This document shows positions 1 to 12,371 of a stretch of 64,000 nt of DNA, piece by piece. Positions within the stretch are counted from its first letter, which is position 1; the number at the start of each line of letters is the position of its first letter. Under the pieces are notes generated by a model. It had not been told where the DNA came from and searched no databases. It saw only the letters and a list, made by a program, of their open reading frames with translations. The DNA is taken from the NCBI RefSeq assembly GCF_029227915.1, contig NC_079883.1, forward strand, positions 27,156,001 to 27,220,000. The letters run 5' to 3'. Both the position numbers and the translations under genes were made by a program. The DNA comes from Hydractinia symbiolongicarpus (Eukaryota > Cnidaria > Hydrozoa > Anthoathecata > Hydractiniidae).

Positions 1-897
1 TCTTCAAATTTTGGCAATATTCCAACGTTTTTACAAACTATGTGTTTATCAACTATAACATGTAAATTGAGGGTTGTTGTTGAAAAAAAAGCGCGCCATT
101 TTTAAATTTTTTATTATTGTAATATCAAATACGGTTCACATCCTTTCTCCTTCAGCTGGTTAAAAATAGATGTTGTAGAAAAGAACATACCATTAATATT
201 GTTAATATTGGCACACTGAAACTGGAATATTACTTCTAATTAATTTCGTGCGTCACTCACCACGCGCATGCGTTAGCCTTCACCGCAGATGATATGGTAT
301 ATTCAATTTCTTTTAAAGCAAGTCAATAATTAACCGCATGTTTACACGTGCTTTCAAATACTATCCAATAATAGCATTTTTTCAATCCCTCCTAAAATAG
401 CATCCATTCACTTTATTTATCTTATTTGGAATATTAAGGTGATTGGTTTTGGTGATTCTTCCAAATAAATATTTTCCTATTCAATGTTTGGCAAATACTA
501 GTTGAGCAACCTCTTTCCCAGGTACTGCTAGTTGGTGCAGAAAGTTAATTCTCCTTCGCGTATAATTAATAGTGCTAAAAATCTTGTTGTAATTTGGATC
601 ATAACCTTTGAAAGAAAACCAAATAAACATTTCTCGTGTCACGCCATAATCGTGGGTATCTCCTACTGATCTTATCCTTAGTGGTTTTTGCCTTTTTCAA
701 ACTGAAATTGTTAGCCGTTAAGTTAGTGCTAGCGGTTTTAAAATCAAGTCCTGGAGACGAGATTGATCTGGTACAATGTCTCGCTGCAAAACCCAATATG
801 CGCATTCCGCACTAAACGCCGCAATCAACTATATGTCTTCCCCTATAAAGACCGTAATTCAAATAACTTTACTTTATATAACCTTAGAATTGAAAAT
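1..897. other. non-coding, nothing recognised
   Basis: AT-rich sequence with only short ORFs that lack splice-site support, homology-like motifs or coding bias. I see no RNA gene or intact transposon end here. Confidence 0.5.
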
Positions 898-1262
898 ATA
901 CCTCCCTCTAATACACACTCTTCATCCTAATACGCCTCCCTCCCACTAAACGCTACCATCATATGTACGCCTCTTCTAATACACACTCCATCCTAATACA
1001 CCTCCTTCCCACTAAACGCTACCATCATATGTACGCCTCTTCTAATACACACTGCATCATAATACGCCTCCCTCCCCACTGAATGCCATCATCCAATGTA
1101 CGCCTTCCTCTAATACACATTGCGTCCTAATACGCCTCCCTCCCACTAAAGGCCACCATCCAATGTACGCATCCCTCTAACACACACTGCATCCTAGTAC
1201 GCCTTCCTCCCACTAAACGCCACTATCCTGTGTACGCCTCCTCTAATACACGCTGTCTTACA
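898..1262. repeat. minisatellite, about 66-bp unit, five to six copies
   Basis: A C-rich tandem array alternates two half-units, one built on CTAATACACACTNCATCCTA and one on CCCACTAAACGCCACCATC, each joined by TACGCCTCCCTC-like spacers. The period is about 66 bp (for example the CTCTTCTAATACAC starts near 971 and 1037). Copies differ by a few substitutions and small indels. The strand bias (almost no G on the plus strand) sets it apart from its surroundings. Confidence 0.85.
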
Positions 1263-4200
1263 ATATACGACATTCTACGCCTACCCTTTATAAACGCCAT
1301 CACCAAAATTTAGCCTTTAACCTTCTTATGTGTTTGTAATTAACCAATGAAATTATTGATGAGAATTTGCGACGCAGACAATAAATATTCTCATTTAATC
1401 AATATTGATCAAACAGATTTGAGTGAAATTTTTTTAAAAGTCTATACGGGCGATTTATTTCAACAAATCTAAAGACAAAAAAAACTGCTCCAGACAGCCA
1501 ATCTAAAATTTGCCACGAATAATTGACTGTAGGTAAGCGGTGCAAATATTTACTTCAGATTCAGACATCTTTTTTTGTTTATTGTAATCAAATGAGTCAG
1601 ATTAAATAAATGCTTAGCAAGCAATAAACAGTATTTTGTGAGTAATTTATTGGTTCTTGGTTTATTCACGTGATTGAATCAGCAAACGTATGACCTGGAA
1701 CAAAACTGTTCGGTTTCCATTTACAGAAAAATAAGTTGCCTGTTTTGTTAAGTTTCTCTTGTTTTAACTTCAGCTGATAGATTTAACGCAAAGGGTTATT
1801 TTTAGATCTAAACATCTCATTTACTTGTTGTGTAACATTTTAAATGCCAAAACCTCTTTCTAACGAATTTTTTCGTATATATTTAGAATAATCTATTTGT
1901 TAGCTTATTTTCCTTATGGCGATTATTAATTCAGGATAACCTTATTGATGGGCGCCTGCAAATAGTTCTATTTCAAAATTTGTCCAAGCACAGTGATTGG
2001 TCATCTACTTAAAAAACTGAATACACGGAAAGCAAACTTTTTATCACAGGGCTACAAGAGAGCTTGTGAGAAAAATTACCATAGAGGTGTTTATTCGACT
2101 TAACATAATTATCTTACAAAACTTCTGTTGTTCAACAAAACAGAAGTAGCAACAATTTGAAAACTAAAACTACCATCAAAAAATATTTGCATGGTCCCTG
2201 ACAGATTGAATTTAGGTTACATTCATTGCTTTGCACACGTGGTAGCGTTTACAGGAGAGTATGGGAAATGCGTGAATTATGATGTGCTTCTGATATCACA
2301 GTATTCTATAAGGACCTACGAAACTGATCTTTTTTTTAGAGATGGCTTAGTAAAAAACTTGCTTCATGATTTTTGTAGTGCGAACTAAAATTTTCACGTA
2401 TACAAGGAAAGTTTGAAGACACAAGAAAAGAAACAAGAAGGGAAAAACTATATGATGATTTTAATTTATTTTAATGACAAGTTAAATAAAAAGGTCAGCT
2501 GGGAAAGATGCTGCTTTTGAAGAATGTCTATGGCAAAGAAGTAAAAGCTATTTCATCGACGATGTTATTAATTGTTGATTTAGCAATGCGAACAACTACT
2601 TAACTACCTACGGTTTTGGGTGGGGGACATACACATAACCTTGGTAAGAGGAGGGTCATGGTTGATACTAACTTTACTGAAATTTGAGATCAACTGGAAC
2701 ACTTTAACCCAATAAGTCCGAGAATGTTCTCTGCACAAAACATTTCCTCACGCTTAACTAGATTATTTGTGTTCTTTGTCTTTTTATTTGAGATGCTCCG
2801 CCTTTGGAAAGTATAAAACTAAAAGTTAGCATATTGCTTTCTTGGGCAAGTCTAAAAGGCTTGCGTCATGTTCTACTTACCCTTTATTACAGACCTAATG
2901 CGCATGCGCTTGGTTCATAATGTGAACCAGGCTTAAACTAAAGTCTATCTGTAGGTCTGAAATTCTAAAGATTTTCTAGTGCAACCCTCAGCATGCTGGG
3001 GTCTCCTTAGTTGCTATATTGACTACTTTCAAAAACATTTCGTCAGCCCTGCATTTTGTTTCTCAAAATACTCTGTTTATTAAAATACTCTGCTCCTCAG
3101 AATACTCTATTCCTCAAAATACTCCGTTCCTCTGTTCCGCTTTTAACGAAGAAATTAAAATATGTGGGAATTCTTTACAGTGTTATTGCATACAGTGTGG
3201 CTCGTGAACTCACAACACAATTGAAATATTATCGATGGTTATCAACACAAAACTACCACAAGTGCTGTAGATACCCTTTGAAATGCAATAACGAGAATTA
3301 TTGTTTGAAAAAAATAAATGCTGATGAGTTTTTATTGGCAGGAAATGAGACAACAATGTTAAACAACGTGTTATGAAACATGGCTGGTTAAAAACCTCTC
3401 TGTGGTCATATAAGAGATGCGTTAAATATGTGCAAAAGATTACTACTGTTTCGGAAGAATGCGGATACACAAAAGTTCAAAACAACCATATTTTTTTTTT
3501 TGTCCTTCTTCCGACAATCCGAAAAAAAAAAATCGTTCGTCGGTAACTAAAAAAATTAACATACTTGTAGCCCATAACTGTTCATCTTTTTTATTATTTT
3601 TGGTCCAAATGCGTATATTTTTATTTTTTATACTATTATTTAATAAGAGGAAACAGACATAGACACGAGCATAGAAACAAAAAATTATTTGAGAACATCA
3701 AATAGCAGCCAGGGTGAGTTAAGCTGGTAGTAGGTTTACTGGTAAAAATCATTTTAAAATAATTACATCGTGTAGCGAAATACTATTTAAAGATGTTGGC
3801 AGAAATTATGCACACATGTAACCTGCACATCAATGTTAAATTTTTTAGGCCTGCTGTATAAATCAGTAAAAAATCAAATTTGAATTTAAAAGAAAATTAA
3901 CACGTGATAAATACTCGTACCTTGATTGTTCTCTTCCCGAGCGTGTCAAAATAACTGTTAACAGTTCTAAATTGCTGAAATCCTTAGGGATCAAATTAAA
4001 AATTAAGCGCGGTTGATATGAAAGGTAAAAACTCAGAATTAAAGCACTTACGTTCGCCTTAACTGTTAAAAGCCAATAAATTTTTAATTTCTGAAATCCC
4101 TAATGACCCAAGATATCGAGCGATAAAAAGATGAAAAAGTGGTAAATACGTTAATTATCGAACACATGGTTCTAAAAGCAGACATTTTTTCTTGACGAAA

Positions 4201-6859
4201 TATAGCTTAGATGTGGCGGTCATTAAGAAATGTTTAGATCTAAAATTGAAGTAAAAGATTTAAAAAAAAACGTTTAAGAACTAGACTTGAAAAAATGTCT
4301 AATATGCTCCCGCTTTTTTATAAGCACTTTTTTTTGATAAAAACATCCATATATATGTAAATTGATGATAATTTGTCGCTGCTTTTAAGTAATAAGAATT
4401 TTCAATTATTTCAGTTCTCAAAGTGATGATATTATTTTGTACTGTTGTGAATCCATCAGCTGTATTCGTACTTGCGTGGATTTAAAATAAAATTGCTGAT
4501 GTATTGCCGTAATTAAAAATAAATTGATCTCTATTTTTGGTTGCGGGAAATAAATACACAATGCTCATTAAAAGTGTTAAGTGAGAAAATCGAATCAAAA
4601 ATTAAGAAATATTGTTGAGAAATACAAGTTGTCATTAAGACGCCGGCTTGTGTCAACGTTAGACGATACAAAGGTATGCTATACTTTTTTCTTTCCTTAG
4701 AGAAATTTATGTCAATTCTAGCTAAATTTACTTGGTAGGTTTCCTCTAAACAAAAGAGACATATTTTCTTGAAAAATAAATGTTTTAAATTTATTTTTTT
4801 ACTAAAAAGAAATACTTCATGCTCCGAATAAACGCCCAGTCGTTTATTAAATTTTTTAATTAATTAAAAGGGTGTATCAAATCTTTGTGGTAGAAAATAA
4901 ATTTAAAATTGTTAGTTGTCTTGTTTAAAAAACAAAACAAACAAGTATTTAATCTTATCGGTTATCGAAGCATTACGCTTGTAACTTATTTTGTACCGCC
5001 ATTTTTCTTTTGTTTGCTGTTTTTTTATTCACGCGCGCCTTTTTTTACATTTTCTGCCCTTTGACATGGGATTATTTTTAGGGCGGGTTGATAAAGCGAG
5101 CGACTTATGATTGGCTAGTTGTATTGTGTTTCAATTTAATTTTTAATATTCTGTGATGGATTTCACGAAAATAAGTAAAATGACGTATTTATTCCCAATT
5201 TAGAACTTTCTAGATTTAGTACAACGTTCCGGAATGATTTGATATAATTTTGTATAGTAATTTCCTAATTTGTTGAACCTCAACCAAAAATAGCACGTAC
5301 TCAAACCACGACTTCTGCTGGCAAAAATATAAAACAATTATTACTCATGGATGTGGCTCTCATTTTATTGAATCTCAATTTTTTGACAATCTAGAGGTGC
5401 TAATTTTTAAATTCCCCTCTCGGGGAAAGCCATTGTTTGCATTTGCTATAACACACTATAATCGTACCACCCATCCACCCCACCTCACTCCACCCCGACC
5501 CCCAAAAAACAATAAACAATAAAAAATGCTGAAGCCTAATGCATGTTAGATATATTAACGACGCTTTAAGAGCAAAAGTTCCGAAATAACGCGATTAAGA
5601 GAGCGATAGCATTATCAAATTAAAACTCCAGCATGAAAGTTAACTTAACAATGAAAGTAGATTTTGATAAAGTTTTCCTATGTGACTGATGTGATAAATT
5701 TGTTTTAACTTTAGGAAAAATTGTTTGTCCTTTTTTAATCTGATGTATATGCTCAAAATAAAAAAGAAAGAAAGAAAGAAAAACAAAGTCTTGGTGTTTT
5801 TCGAACTTGCATTTTCACAAAGTAATGACGAGTTACATTCACGTTTTAGTGTTGCGGCTTTTTTATAATTAAAGTAACAATTCGGAAATTTTACAATCGA
5901 TTTAGAAGTAGTATATTCACAAATTATAATGTGACGAGTTTGTTTTTTAACGACTCCATATCGAGTCCAGAAATAGACCAGCTATTAATATGTGGTAACC
6001 AAACTCTCATTATCACCGTTTAAAAACTATTTAAAAATATTAGTATTTATCTCAACCTAGTGCAACATGGCTTTAAAAATGTCCTAAATTAAAACGGCGA
6101 GTATTCCCGGTCAAAGAGATTGTGGCGCGCTTTTATATAGATGATACAGAGCTTATAAAACATTTTGAAGAAAAACATTATTTTTAAAAATAGAATCCAT
6201 CCTATTAAAACATGAAACGCGCATGATTTGATAAAAATAGATTTGTCATTATTTCTGTTCAATCTCTTTAACCCTACTTCCTTATCCCATTTGAGTAAGG
6301 TTGTTAGTTTGCAAATATTAATAACTTGAACAGTTCAAAAACAATTTAAAATTCGGAACACGTTTGGTATTAAGTTATATTTTTAGTTGTGATCAAATTG
6401 GTTAAAAATAAGAATAAGTTTTGAACAAACTTTGGCTCAAGTTTTAAGCGTAAGAACAACTCTGAGACATTAAACACTGTATGTTGTGTGGAGTGAATAT
6501 GAAAGATAGGCAAATTCAAAACAAAGAAGTCGAGTTTAAAAAAGGTTAATTAACTAAAATCATGTCAACGTAAAACTTAGCCAAAGTATACTTAGCTTTG
6601 TTACTTTGAGAAAATGAAGAGCTTAGTTTCAACTAATTTTGTTTACATCAACATTAAATAATTAAATATAAATTCTTGATATCAGATTTTTGCGTTATTT
6701 GTCGCTTTTAAGCTTTTTGTGTCATTGCGAAAATGCTGCCAAATTTAATCTTTATTTTTTAAAATTTCTGTACTCCTCTTTCCGTCTCTATACACGCTTT
6801 TATACAAGAATAGCATTTTAGTTTCAACATAAATATTTTTAACTTTTAGATAAAGATAA
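1263..6859. other. long non-coding stretch
   Basis: AT-rich with many homopolymer runs. ORFs are short and without recognisable domains. A short AAAG microsatellite lies near 5764-5782. No gene, RNA gene or complete mobile element can be supported. Confidence 0.45.
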
Positions 6860-6975
6860 TCCTAATCATTTGTAGTGCGACACTCTTTTAACGAATACTT
6901 GTTTGTACTTTAATTTAATGCGACTAAGGTCGGATTTTCCCCTAATTAGAGTGCGAACCAGATAATTTAAGGGAT
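6860..6975 (-). repeat. dispersed repeat A, copy 1
   Basis: The reverse complement reads through a TTAGGGGAAAATCCGACC block, then TTAGTCGCATTAAATTA and AAAGAGTGTCGCACTACAAA. The same blocks appear in the same order on the plus strand at 22146-22260. It is therefore a dispersed repeat, probably a MITE, but I could not define its ends or a target-site duplication. Confidence 0.6.
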
Positions 6976-7129
6976 ATTTTTTTGATTCAAAGTTTGTTTA
7001 AAATGGCACAGCTATAGCAGAAGTAACTGCGTACAACGAAAAATGAAAAACAAAGAATAAAAAAGTGATAAAAGAAAGAAAATGAAACTCCAAAAAAAAT
7101 AAAACTCAACAGATTTTTTTTTATTTTTT

Positions 7130-7255
7130 CGCATCTAGTTAGTGCGATTAAGGTGAAATTTTCCTCTTATTTTTAGTTCAAAATTAAATTTTCGAAACAA
7201 GATAACTTCCTCTAATTATTAGTGCTACATAATTTTAAATTAGAGGAATGGCGGT
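7130..7255. repeat. dispersed repeat A, diverged copy 2
   Basis: Contains AGTGCGATTAAGGTGAAATT and later CCTCTAATTATTAGTGC with AATTAGAGGAATGGCGG. These match blocks of the repeats at 6860 and 22146, but with more divergence. Likely the same family. Confidence 0.45.
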
Positions 7256-9140
7256 AAGATTAAAAGAATCGGCGAATGCAAACTGATGTAAAAATCACCC
7301 CTAACCTGCTGTTGTTGAAGTAGCCTAAATTGAAATAAAGACCAACTACTAGATTTTGTGGGGAAAACACTTCAAATAAAAGTTGCTTCTTTGGTTATAC
7401 CCATTTACAATGCAAGCAAAATTTTAGGTTCAGCATATTAAGATATTTTCTTGTCTGATCCTGAATATTCTTATAAAGGGTTACCGCATTTTAAAATATA
7501 TTTTTAATACTGCCCCAATTGAAACTGTCTCACAAAAAAAACGTGTATGAAACCCCATAACCACGCAGACCTCTTCTCTCCTACTGTTTGAATTTACAAT
7601 CCGTTTTTTTTTTTGTTTTTTTTTTTAATGCTGAACAAAAGTAAAATGTTTCACGGTCGTTTAAAGTACTAGTGACGTCACGAAGTTTTTTGATGGTACC
7701 GACAAAAGCCATGACAAGCATGCTTCGTGAAGTTACTGAGGTAATTATAGAAATTACACGCTACTAAAGAGCTTTAAATATTTCTGAAACATTTAAGCTA
7801 TCTGGGATTACGCAAATTTTTGTAAAAAAACATTCCAGCTGTTAAAATTAGAATGGAACGTGTCTAAATTAATCTTCTTGTTCCCAGCACGTCTTTCTTT
7901 TAGCATCCATTGCTGAGGTTGAAATATGGTAATGACATATTTTCCTTCTCCGTTACATGAGCTGTGTTATTTTAACTTTTTTATGAAGAAGTAGATCAAT
8001 AGGCATATCTTTCACGCACGATACTCAAATTCCGCACAAGTAATTACAAAAATAGATTGCATTCTAAATATAGAAATATAGACTTATTTTTATAAGGCAC
8101 GTGCATTTTTTAGTTACTTCGACGTGTCTGGACAATACCTAAAAAGTTCTCTTTTTTATGTTTCGACTGAGACTTGCGAAGGGGACGAATATTCTTTTGT
8201 TTTTGTGAGAAGAACGGACCCCGATATTTTCTTGCACTTTAATCCCTGAAAGGGGCGGCGAAGCAGATGGTTTCGTTGCAGTCCATACGTCACAAAAGCA
8301 AAAAAGTGCCTTGCGGAAGGTTGTTCTAAATTTACATAAATCATATTTTTAACTTGTTTGCGTGGCGATGAATCATGGTAAACCTATGACGTCATAAATT
8401 TAGCGTTAAAATAGAAAGTGAGAATTTGTTTCCTGCATATTTTTAATTTTTTTTATTTATTTATTTTAACCCACATTTATTTACATTCTTTTTTTTCCGA
8501 ATGAAATCATTACCCGAGAATGATCATTTCCCTTATGTGCATATAGCACTTACTCTAAATAAGCCATGCTTTAAAAATCGTCATTTTGGAGACTATTTGG
8601 TCAAACAAAGCCCTGGACTCTCCAACGTATTTAAATTTTAAATAGCAAACATATTTAAATATCAAAGTATCTACGCTGGAGAGCATCCCCCATTGTTTTT
8701 TTTCATCATGCGGCATGGTTTCTATTATCTTCCACATAGCTCATCAATTAATTAATATTGTCAGGTAAAAAGAACAAAGAGTGAATTGATAATTTGTTCT
8801 ATATTTAGATTAGAATAAGCGCTACTCAACATGAGCATGTGTTAGTTCAAAAAGAAACGCTCGAAGCACAAGGTACTGTTTATACTTTATTTTTTTAAAG
8901 AATTTTTTTCGATTTGTTTTTCGTTTTTTTTGTGAATGTGAAATGTGCTTTTTATTTTTGTTTATTTTTTGTTCTTTCTTTTTTGTTTCTATCGCTACTT
9001 TCAATATCTTTGTCGGTTCAAATTTGGAAATGAAATTTTTAGAAAGGATACATTAGCGAAAGAACTAAATAGAGTTTTTCGCATTTTGTAAAAGTTATTT
9101 CTCACAAAAAAATTTTTTTATGAAGTTTCAGTAACGTGTT
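7256..9140. other. non-coding upstream of the GPCR
   Basis: AT-rich. The segment at about 8110-8345 is less AT-rich and carries a 62-codon minus-strand ORF, but I see no domain, splice sites or signal peptide to support a gene. The region may hold promoter and 5' UTR sequence of the downstream receptor. Confidence 0.4.
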
Positions 9141-9163
9141 ATTTTATTTCTGATTTTGTTTAG
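9141..9163 (+). other. probable 3' splice acceptor before the GPCR start
   Basis: A T-rich tract ending TTTTGTTTAG lies 7 bases before the receptor ATG. It suggests a 5' UTR intron with the whole coding region in one downstream exon. It also argues that the start is the ATG at 9171 and not a codon further upstream. Confidence 0.6.
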
Positions 9164-9170
9164 AATCATC

Positions 9171-10214
9171 ATGAAGTTAGAAGAAGCTGCATTAACTATA
9201 TTCAGTTTAATATCAATTACAATCACGTTATTTGGAATGTCAGTCGGTATAACGCAAAAAGGTTGGCGAAAGCGGGACGGAATTCTACTATTTAATACCT
9301 TCACCATAGATATTTGGTTCTCTATTTTTGCCGTCTGCATGGCCGTCCACACGGAAAACGAAAGAATCTTCTCCAATCTGTATATGTTCATGTTTTTATT
9401 ATCATGGGCCAATCAGGCTTTAGTGACGATTAACAGATACGTGGTAATAACTTTTCCATTTAAATATAAGATCATACTGAATCGATCTAAATTGACTGTG
9501 TTAGTTGTCACCATCTGGTCTGCAGTTTGTTCATTTATTGTGTTGTCATGCATCTTTCACTCTTCATATTCCAAACCAAGTTACGAATACACGAACCATT
9601 CTGTTGTAATGTGTTTTGCAGCGTGGCTGCGTACGGATGTTATTATTAGTATGCTTGCCGCACACGGTGCACTTTTACTTGTTGTTTACGCTTTCGAATT
9701 TTCATTATGGCGGACGGCCAAAGGTCATCAAAACAGATACCGTTCGATAACGCATGCCGTCAGAATGAAGGAACAGAACATAGAACATCCTAAAAAACTA
9801 AGTGTAACTCAAACACTGCAAAGGCGTTTCAGTTTCCCTCAAAATCAGGGTATGGCGGTTAAAAGAACGCCCATGTTGCTTTTAGGAGCGCACCTTGTAT
9901 CAATTATACCGTATTTTGTAGTTTGTATCTTATTCGTGGTTAATGGTGAAGCTGTTTTAGAAGAACAATATTTTCCTAGACTATGTGTTATGTCTAAAAT
10001 CTGCATATCGTTCCGACCGTTAGTCAATGTTTCAAACCACTTATCAAAAGCCAACGTGAGGAGATTTAAATCATTTTTAATCCGGACTTGTTCAAATAAC
10101 CCATCCAGTGAATTCTACACCGAGTACTATATAGAAAATCAAAAGGCAGTGGAGAGTTTAAAACTACGTCGAGAGTCTGCTCAATCTATGGTCACAGAAG
10201 TCAGTGTTGTATAA
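9171..10214 (+). CDS. class A (rhodopsin-like) G-protein-coupled receptor
   Basis: A 347-aa seven-helix receptor encoded without introns. The helices are near residues 6-27, 38-59, 69-92, 108-129, 157-179, 233-257 and 269-290. Class A landmarks visible are Asp47 in TM2 (2.50), an N-R-Y at 88-90 in place of D/E-R-Y, Trp116 in TM4 (4.50), Pro247 in TM6 (6.50) and Pro283 in TM7 (7.50). Deviations are clear: no TM1 Asn, no TM5 Pro, an Arg-Pro-Leu-Val-Asn in place of NPxxY, and no Cys at the top of TM3, although Cys148 is present in the second extracellular loop. Lys276 falls exactly seven residues before Pro283, the 7.43 position where opsins bind retinal. The cytoplasmic tail ends in a Ser/Thr-containing segment. 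Start: ATG at 9171, just after a splice acceptor. It is an orphan receptor by sequence; the ligand cannot be told. Expected at the plasma membrane. Confidence 0.9.
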   Translation: MKLEEAALTIFSLISITITLFGMSVGITQKGWRKRDGILLFNTFTIDIWFSIFAVCMAVHTENERIFSNLYMFMFLLSWANQALVTINRYVVITFPFKYKIILNRSKLTVLVVTIWSAVCSFIVLSCIFHSSYSKPSYEYTNHSVVMCFAAWLRTDVIISMLAAHGALLLVVYAFEFSLWRTAKGHQNRYRSITHAVRMKEQNIEHPKKLSVTQTLQRRFSFPQNQGMAVKRTPMLLLGAHLVSIIPYFVVCILFVVNGEAVLEEQYFPRLCVMSKICISFRPLVNVSNHLSKANVRRFKSFLIRTCSNNPSSEFYTEYYIENQKAVESLKLRRESAQSMVTEVSVV

Positions 10215-10394
10215 CCTTTTTTTAATTTTTAGTTTAATTTTTAAATTTTGCGAACGTCTTAATATATTTCAACTTTGTAAAAGTTACCTTTTAGAGTTCT
10301 TGAAAGAAGTTTACACTTTACTCACAACCTTTTTATGACAGTAATAAATTTTGCCCAACCTGGTGTTCTTAAAGTTTTATCCTTTTGAGCTTTG

Positions 10395-10400
10395 AATAAA
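10395..10400 (+). promoter_or_regulatory. polyadenylation signal AATAAA of the GPCR
   Basis: The first canonical AATAAA after the stop codon, about 180 bp downstream of it, in an AT-rich 3' UTR. Confidence 0.55.
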
Positions 10401-11359
10401 ACTGTACAAAACAGCGTGATAATAACATCAGTAGGATAGATATAAGAATAACTCAGACCAACTTGATTAAATATAAAAAATGGAGATTCAGGCTCCGGGC
10501 AATATTTTTTTATTCAGAGAGAAAAAAAGACTTAATTAAAAATTAAACTTGAGGACGACATGCCCCAGGCTTCTTCCTCCTTCTGGTCTACTATTTTTAG
10601 TTTAGGATTGGAGAACATAAAACAAAAACCCCTTCTATTTTTATAAAAGCGCCTTAGGCGTTTTAAGGTTTTTAAATGCAAGAAATTACATACGAATGCT
10701 TTCTCCAGTCTGTCTTTTTATTAGGAAGAGTGTTTTTGTTTTCTATTTTTCTCACTTTTGTATTATCGCGTTTTGTTTTTTGTTTTATTTTTTGCTTTTC
10801 TATTTATATACGTCTTTTTTTAGTAAAAACTTGTGCTGAAATGATAAAACTTTCATCACCAATGTACATATTTTTAAAATAAATTATTTATATTGAGAGA
10901 GATATTTTTGTTGGAAAAAAACTCACGCACGTCTTCTAGATTTCTTTCATCTTTTTTAATGCTTTTATCTACCCCACCATTTTATATTACCAGATTGTTT
11001 TATACTGTTACAAAATCAAATTTTATATATATTTTCTAAAAAGCATTCCGGTAAAACAGGAAGGAAGGACCCAAATGCAGCATTTTGATCTTTGTAATAT
11101 CCCACTTTTCCATATACCTGTACTTGCGCGTGCTTTATTAAAGTTCAAAGTGCGCACGCATCAAAGTACTTAATGTTTAGGACAGCCCTTGGGCCACGAA
11201 TTTTTGGTGTAAACGTTTGTCCCGTTAACTTTTAAATAGCGTGAACGTTTTTTTTAACCAAAAGTATTAATATTTTATGAATATATTTTTAGGATTCCAC
11301 TGGTAACTGACGTGAAATAACATGAATTAAACAAAAAAACATACAGTGCGAGAACTTGT
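10401..11359. other. non-coding
   Basis: AT-rich with T-rich runs. A 68-codon Phe-rich ORF near 10676-10882 reflects composition only. Confidence 0.45.
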
Positions 11360-11782
11360 CAGGCCCGGCGAATCGGAATTGAAAGTGGAGGGGGGCAAAT
11401 ATATGTAGTATCTAAGGAGGCCCCACCATGGTTGGGCCGACGGGCCGAAAAATTTTTGAATTGGCCTCTGAAATAACCTTAAATGTACCTCAAATTTCGA
11501 AATTTTTATCGGATACTAAAAAAAAAACCTTAATTCATGCAAACTTATACTTAATATCTGTTTCCTTAAACAGATATTAAGTATAAGTTTTTGTTAAGTA
11601 TAAGTTTTTGTTTTTTAAACAAATGCAACCATTTAAAATCATAAAGTACATTTTATGAGAAGTGTTAACAGAATCGTACAAATAAATTTGTAGCAAAGCA
11701 ATGCAATAATTAAAACCTCAAAAAAAAATTTTTTCCTAGCAAAAAAAGGGGGGCAATAGCCCCCCTGGATTCGCCGGCCCTG
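11360..11782. mobile_element. non-autonomous TIR element (hAT-like MITE)
   Basis: The left end CAGGCCCGGCGAATC and the right end, reverse-complemented CAGGGCCGGCGAATCC, form near-perfect terminal inverted repeats. G-rich stretches follow on one side and C-rich stretches on the other. Length is 423 bp with no coding capacity. The CAGGGCCGGC type of end is typical of hAT MITEs. I could not identify a clean 8-bp target duplication: the left flank ends ACTTGT and the right begins TTTGTG. A strong internal hairpin lies at 11541-11590. Confidence 0.75.
11541..11590. repeat. perfect 23-bp inverted repeat with 4-nt loop
   Basis: The arms at 11541-11563 and 11568-11590 are exact reverse complements, separated by CCTT. 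It lies inside the TIR element at 11360-11782. A transcript would form a long uninterrupted hairpin. Confidence 0.9.
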
Positions 11783-12371
11783 TTTGTGAGGTATATACGC
11801 CTAGAAAACATGCTTTTAAGGTTTATAAAAGAACATTTTATATCATACATATATTTGGTTTTCTTTCATTGGTTTAAATACGCCATCTGAAACATGATTT
11901 CTGGACAGTTTTGAAAAAGTCCATGGTACTTTCCTTATATTTCATGCTCTTCTCGCACTGGAGGCGAGAAGAATAATCTCGCACGTATTTTTGTCTAGGT
12001 TTACGAAAATTACTGCTCAACAAAAACAAAAACATCAGTTAACAATTCTTTTTTTTTCAAAAATGTCATCCACGTGTTGGTTCTATTTTCGTACAATAAG
12101 CTTTTTCTTCAGTGGTAAATATGCATAATAAATTAAATGTGCAAAATATATCCCCCGCCAAAGTGGACAAAAGTCTACATTTGTATTTTTTGTTAGCTTT
12201 CATTTATATAAGTTAACATTTATATTTATATGGTCAAGCTTCGTGCATACAAAGTCAACCTTTTTTTTTAAATCAATTTTCATTTATATATTGCTAACTT
12301 TTTGTGTATAATTCAACAACACATAATATGTATGTTTAGATTTATTATATATTAGAAACCTTTTTTATTTA

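Noticed and set aside
3019-3376. Overlapping plus-strand ORFs of 62 and 106 codons
   Set aside because: Caused by a short CCTCAAAATACTC tandem repeat read in two frames; no domain.
9128-9412. 94-codon minus-strand ORF
   Set aside because: Antisense shadow of the GPCR; no motif.
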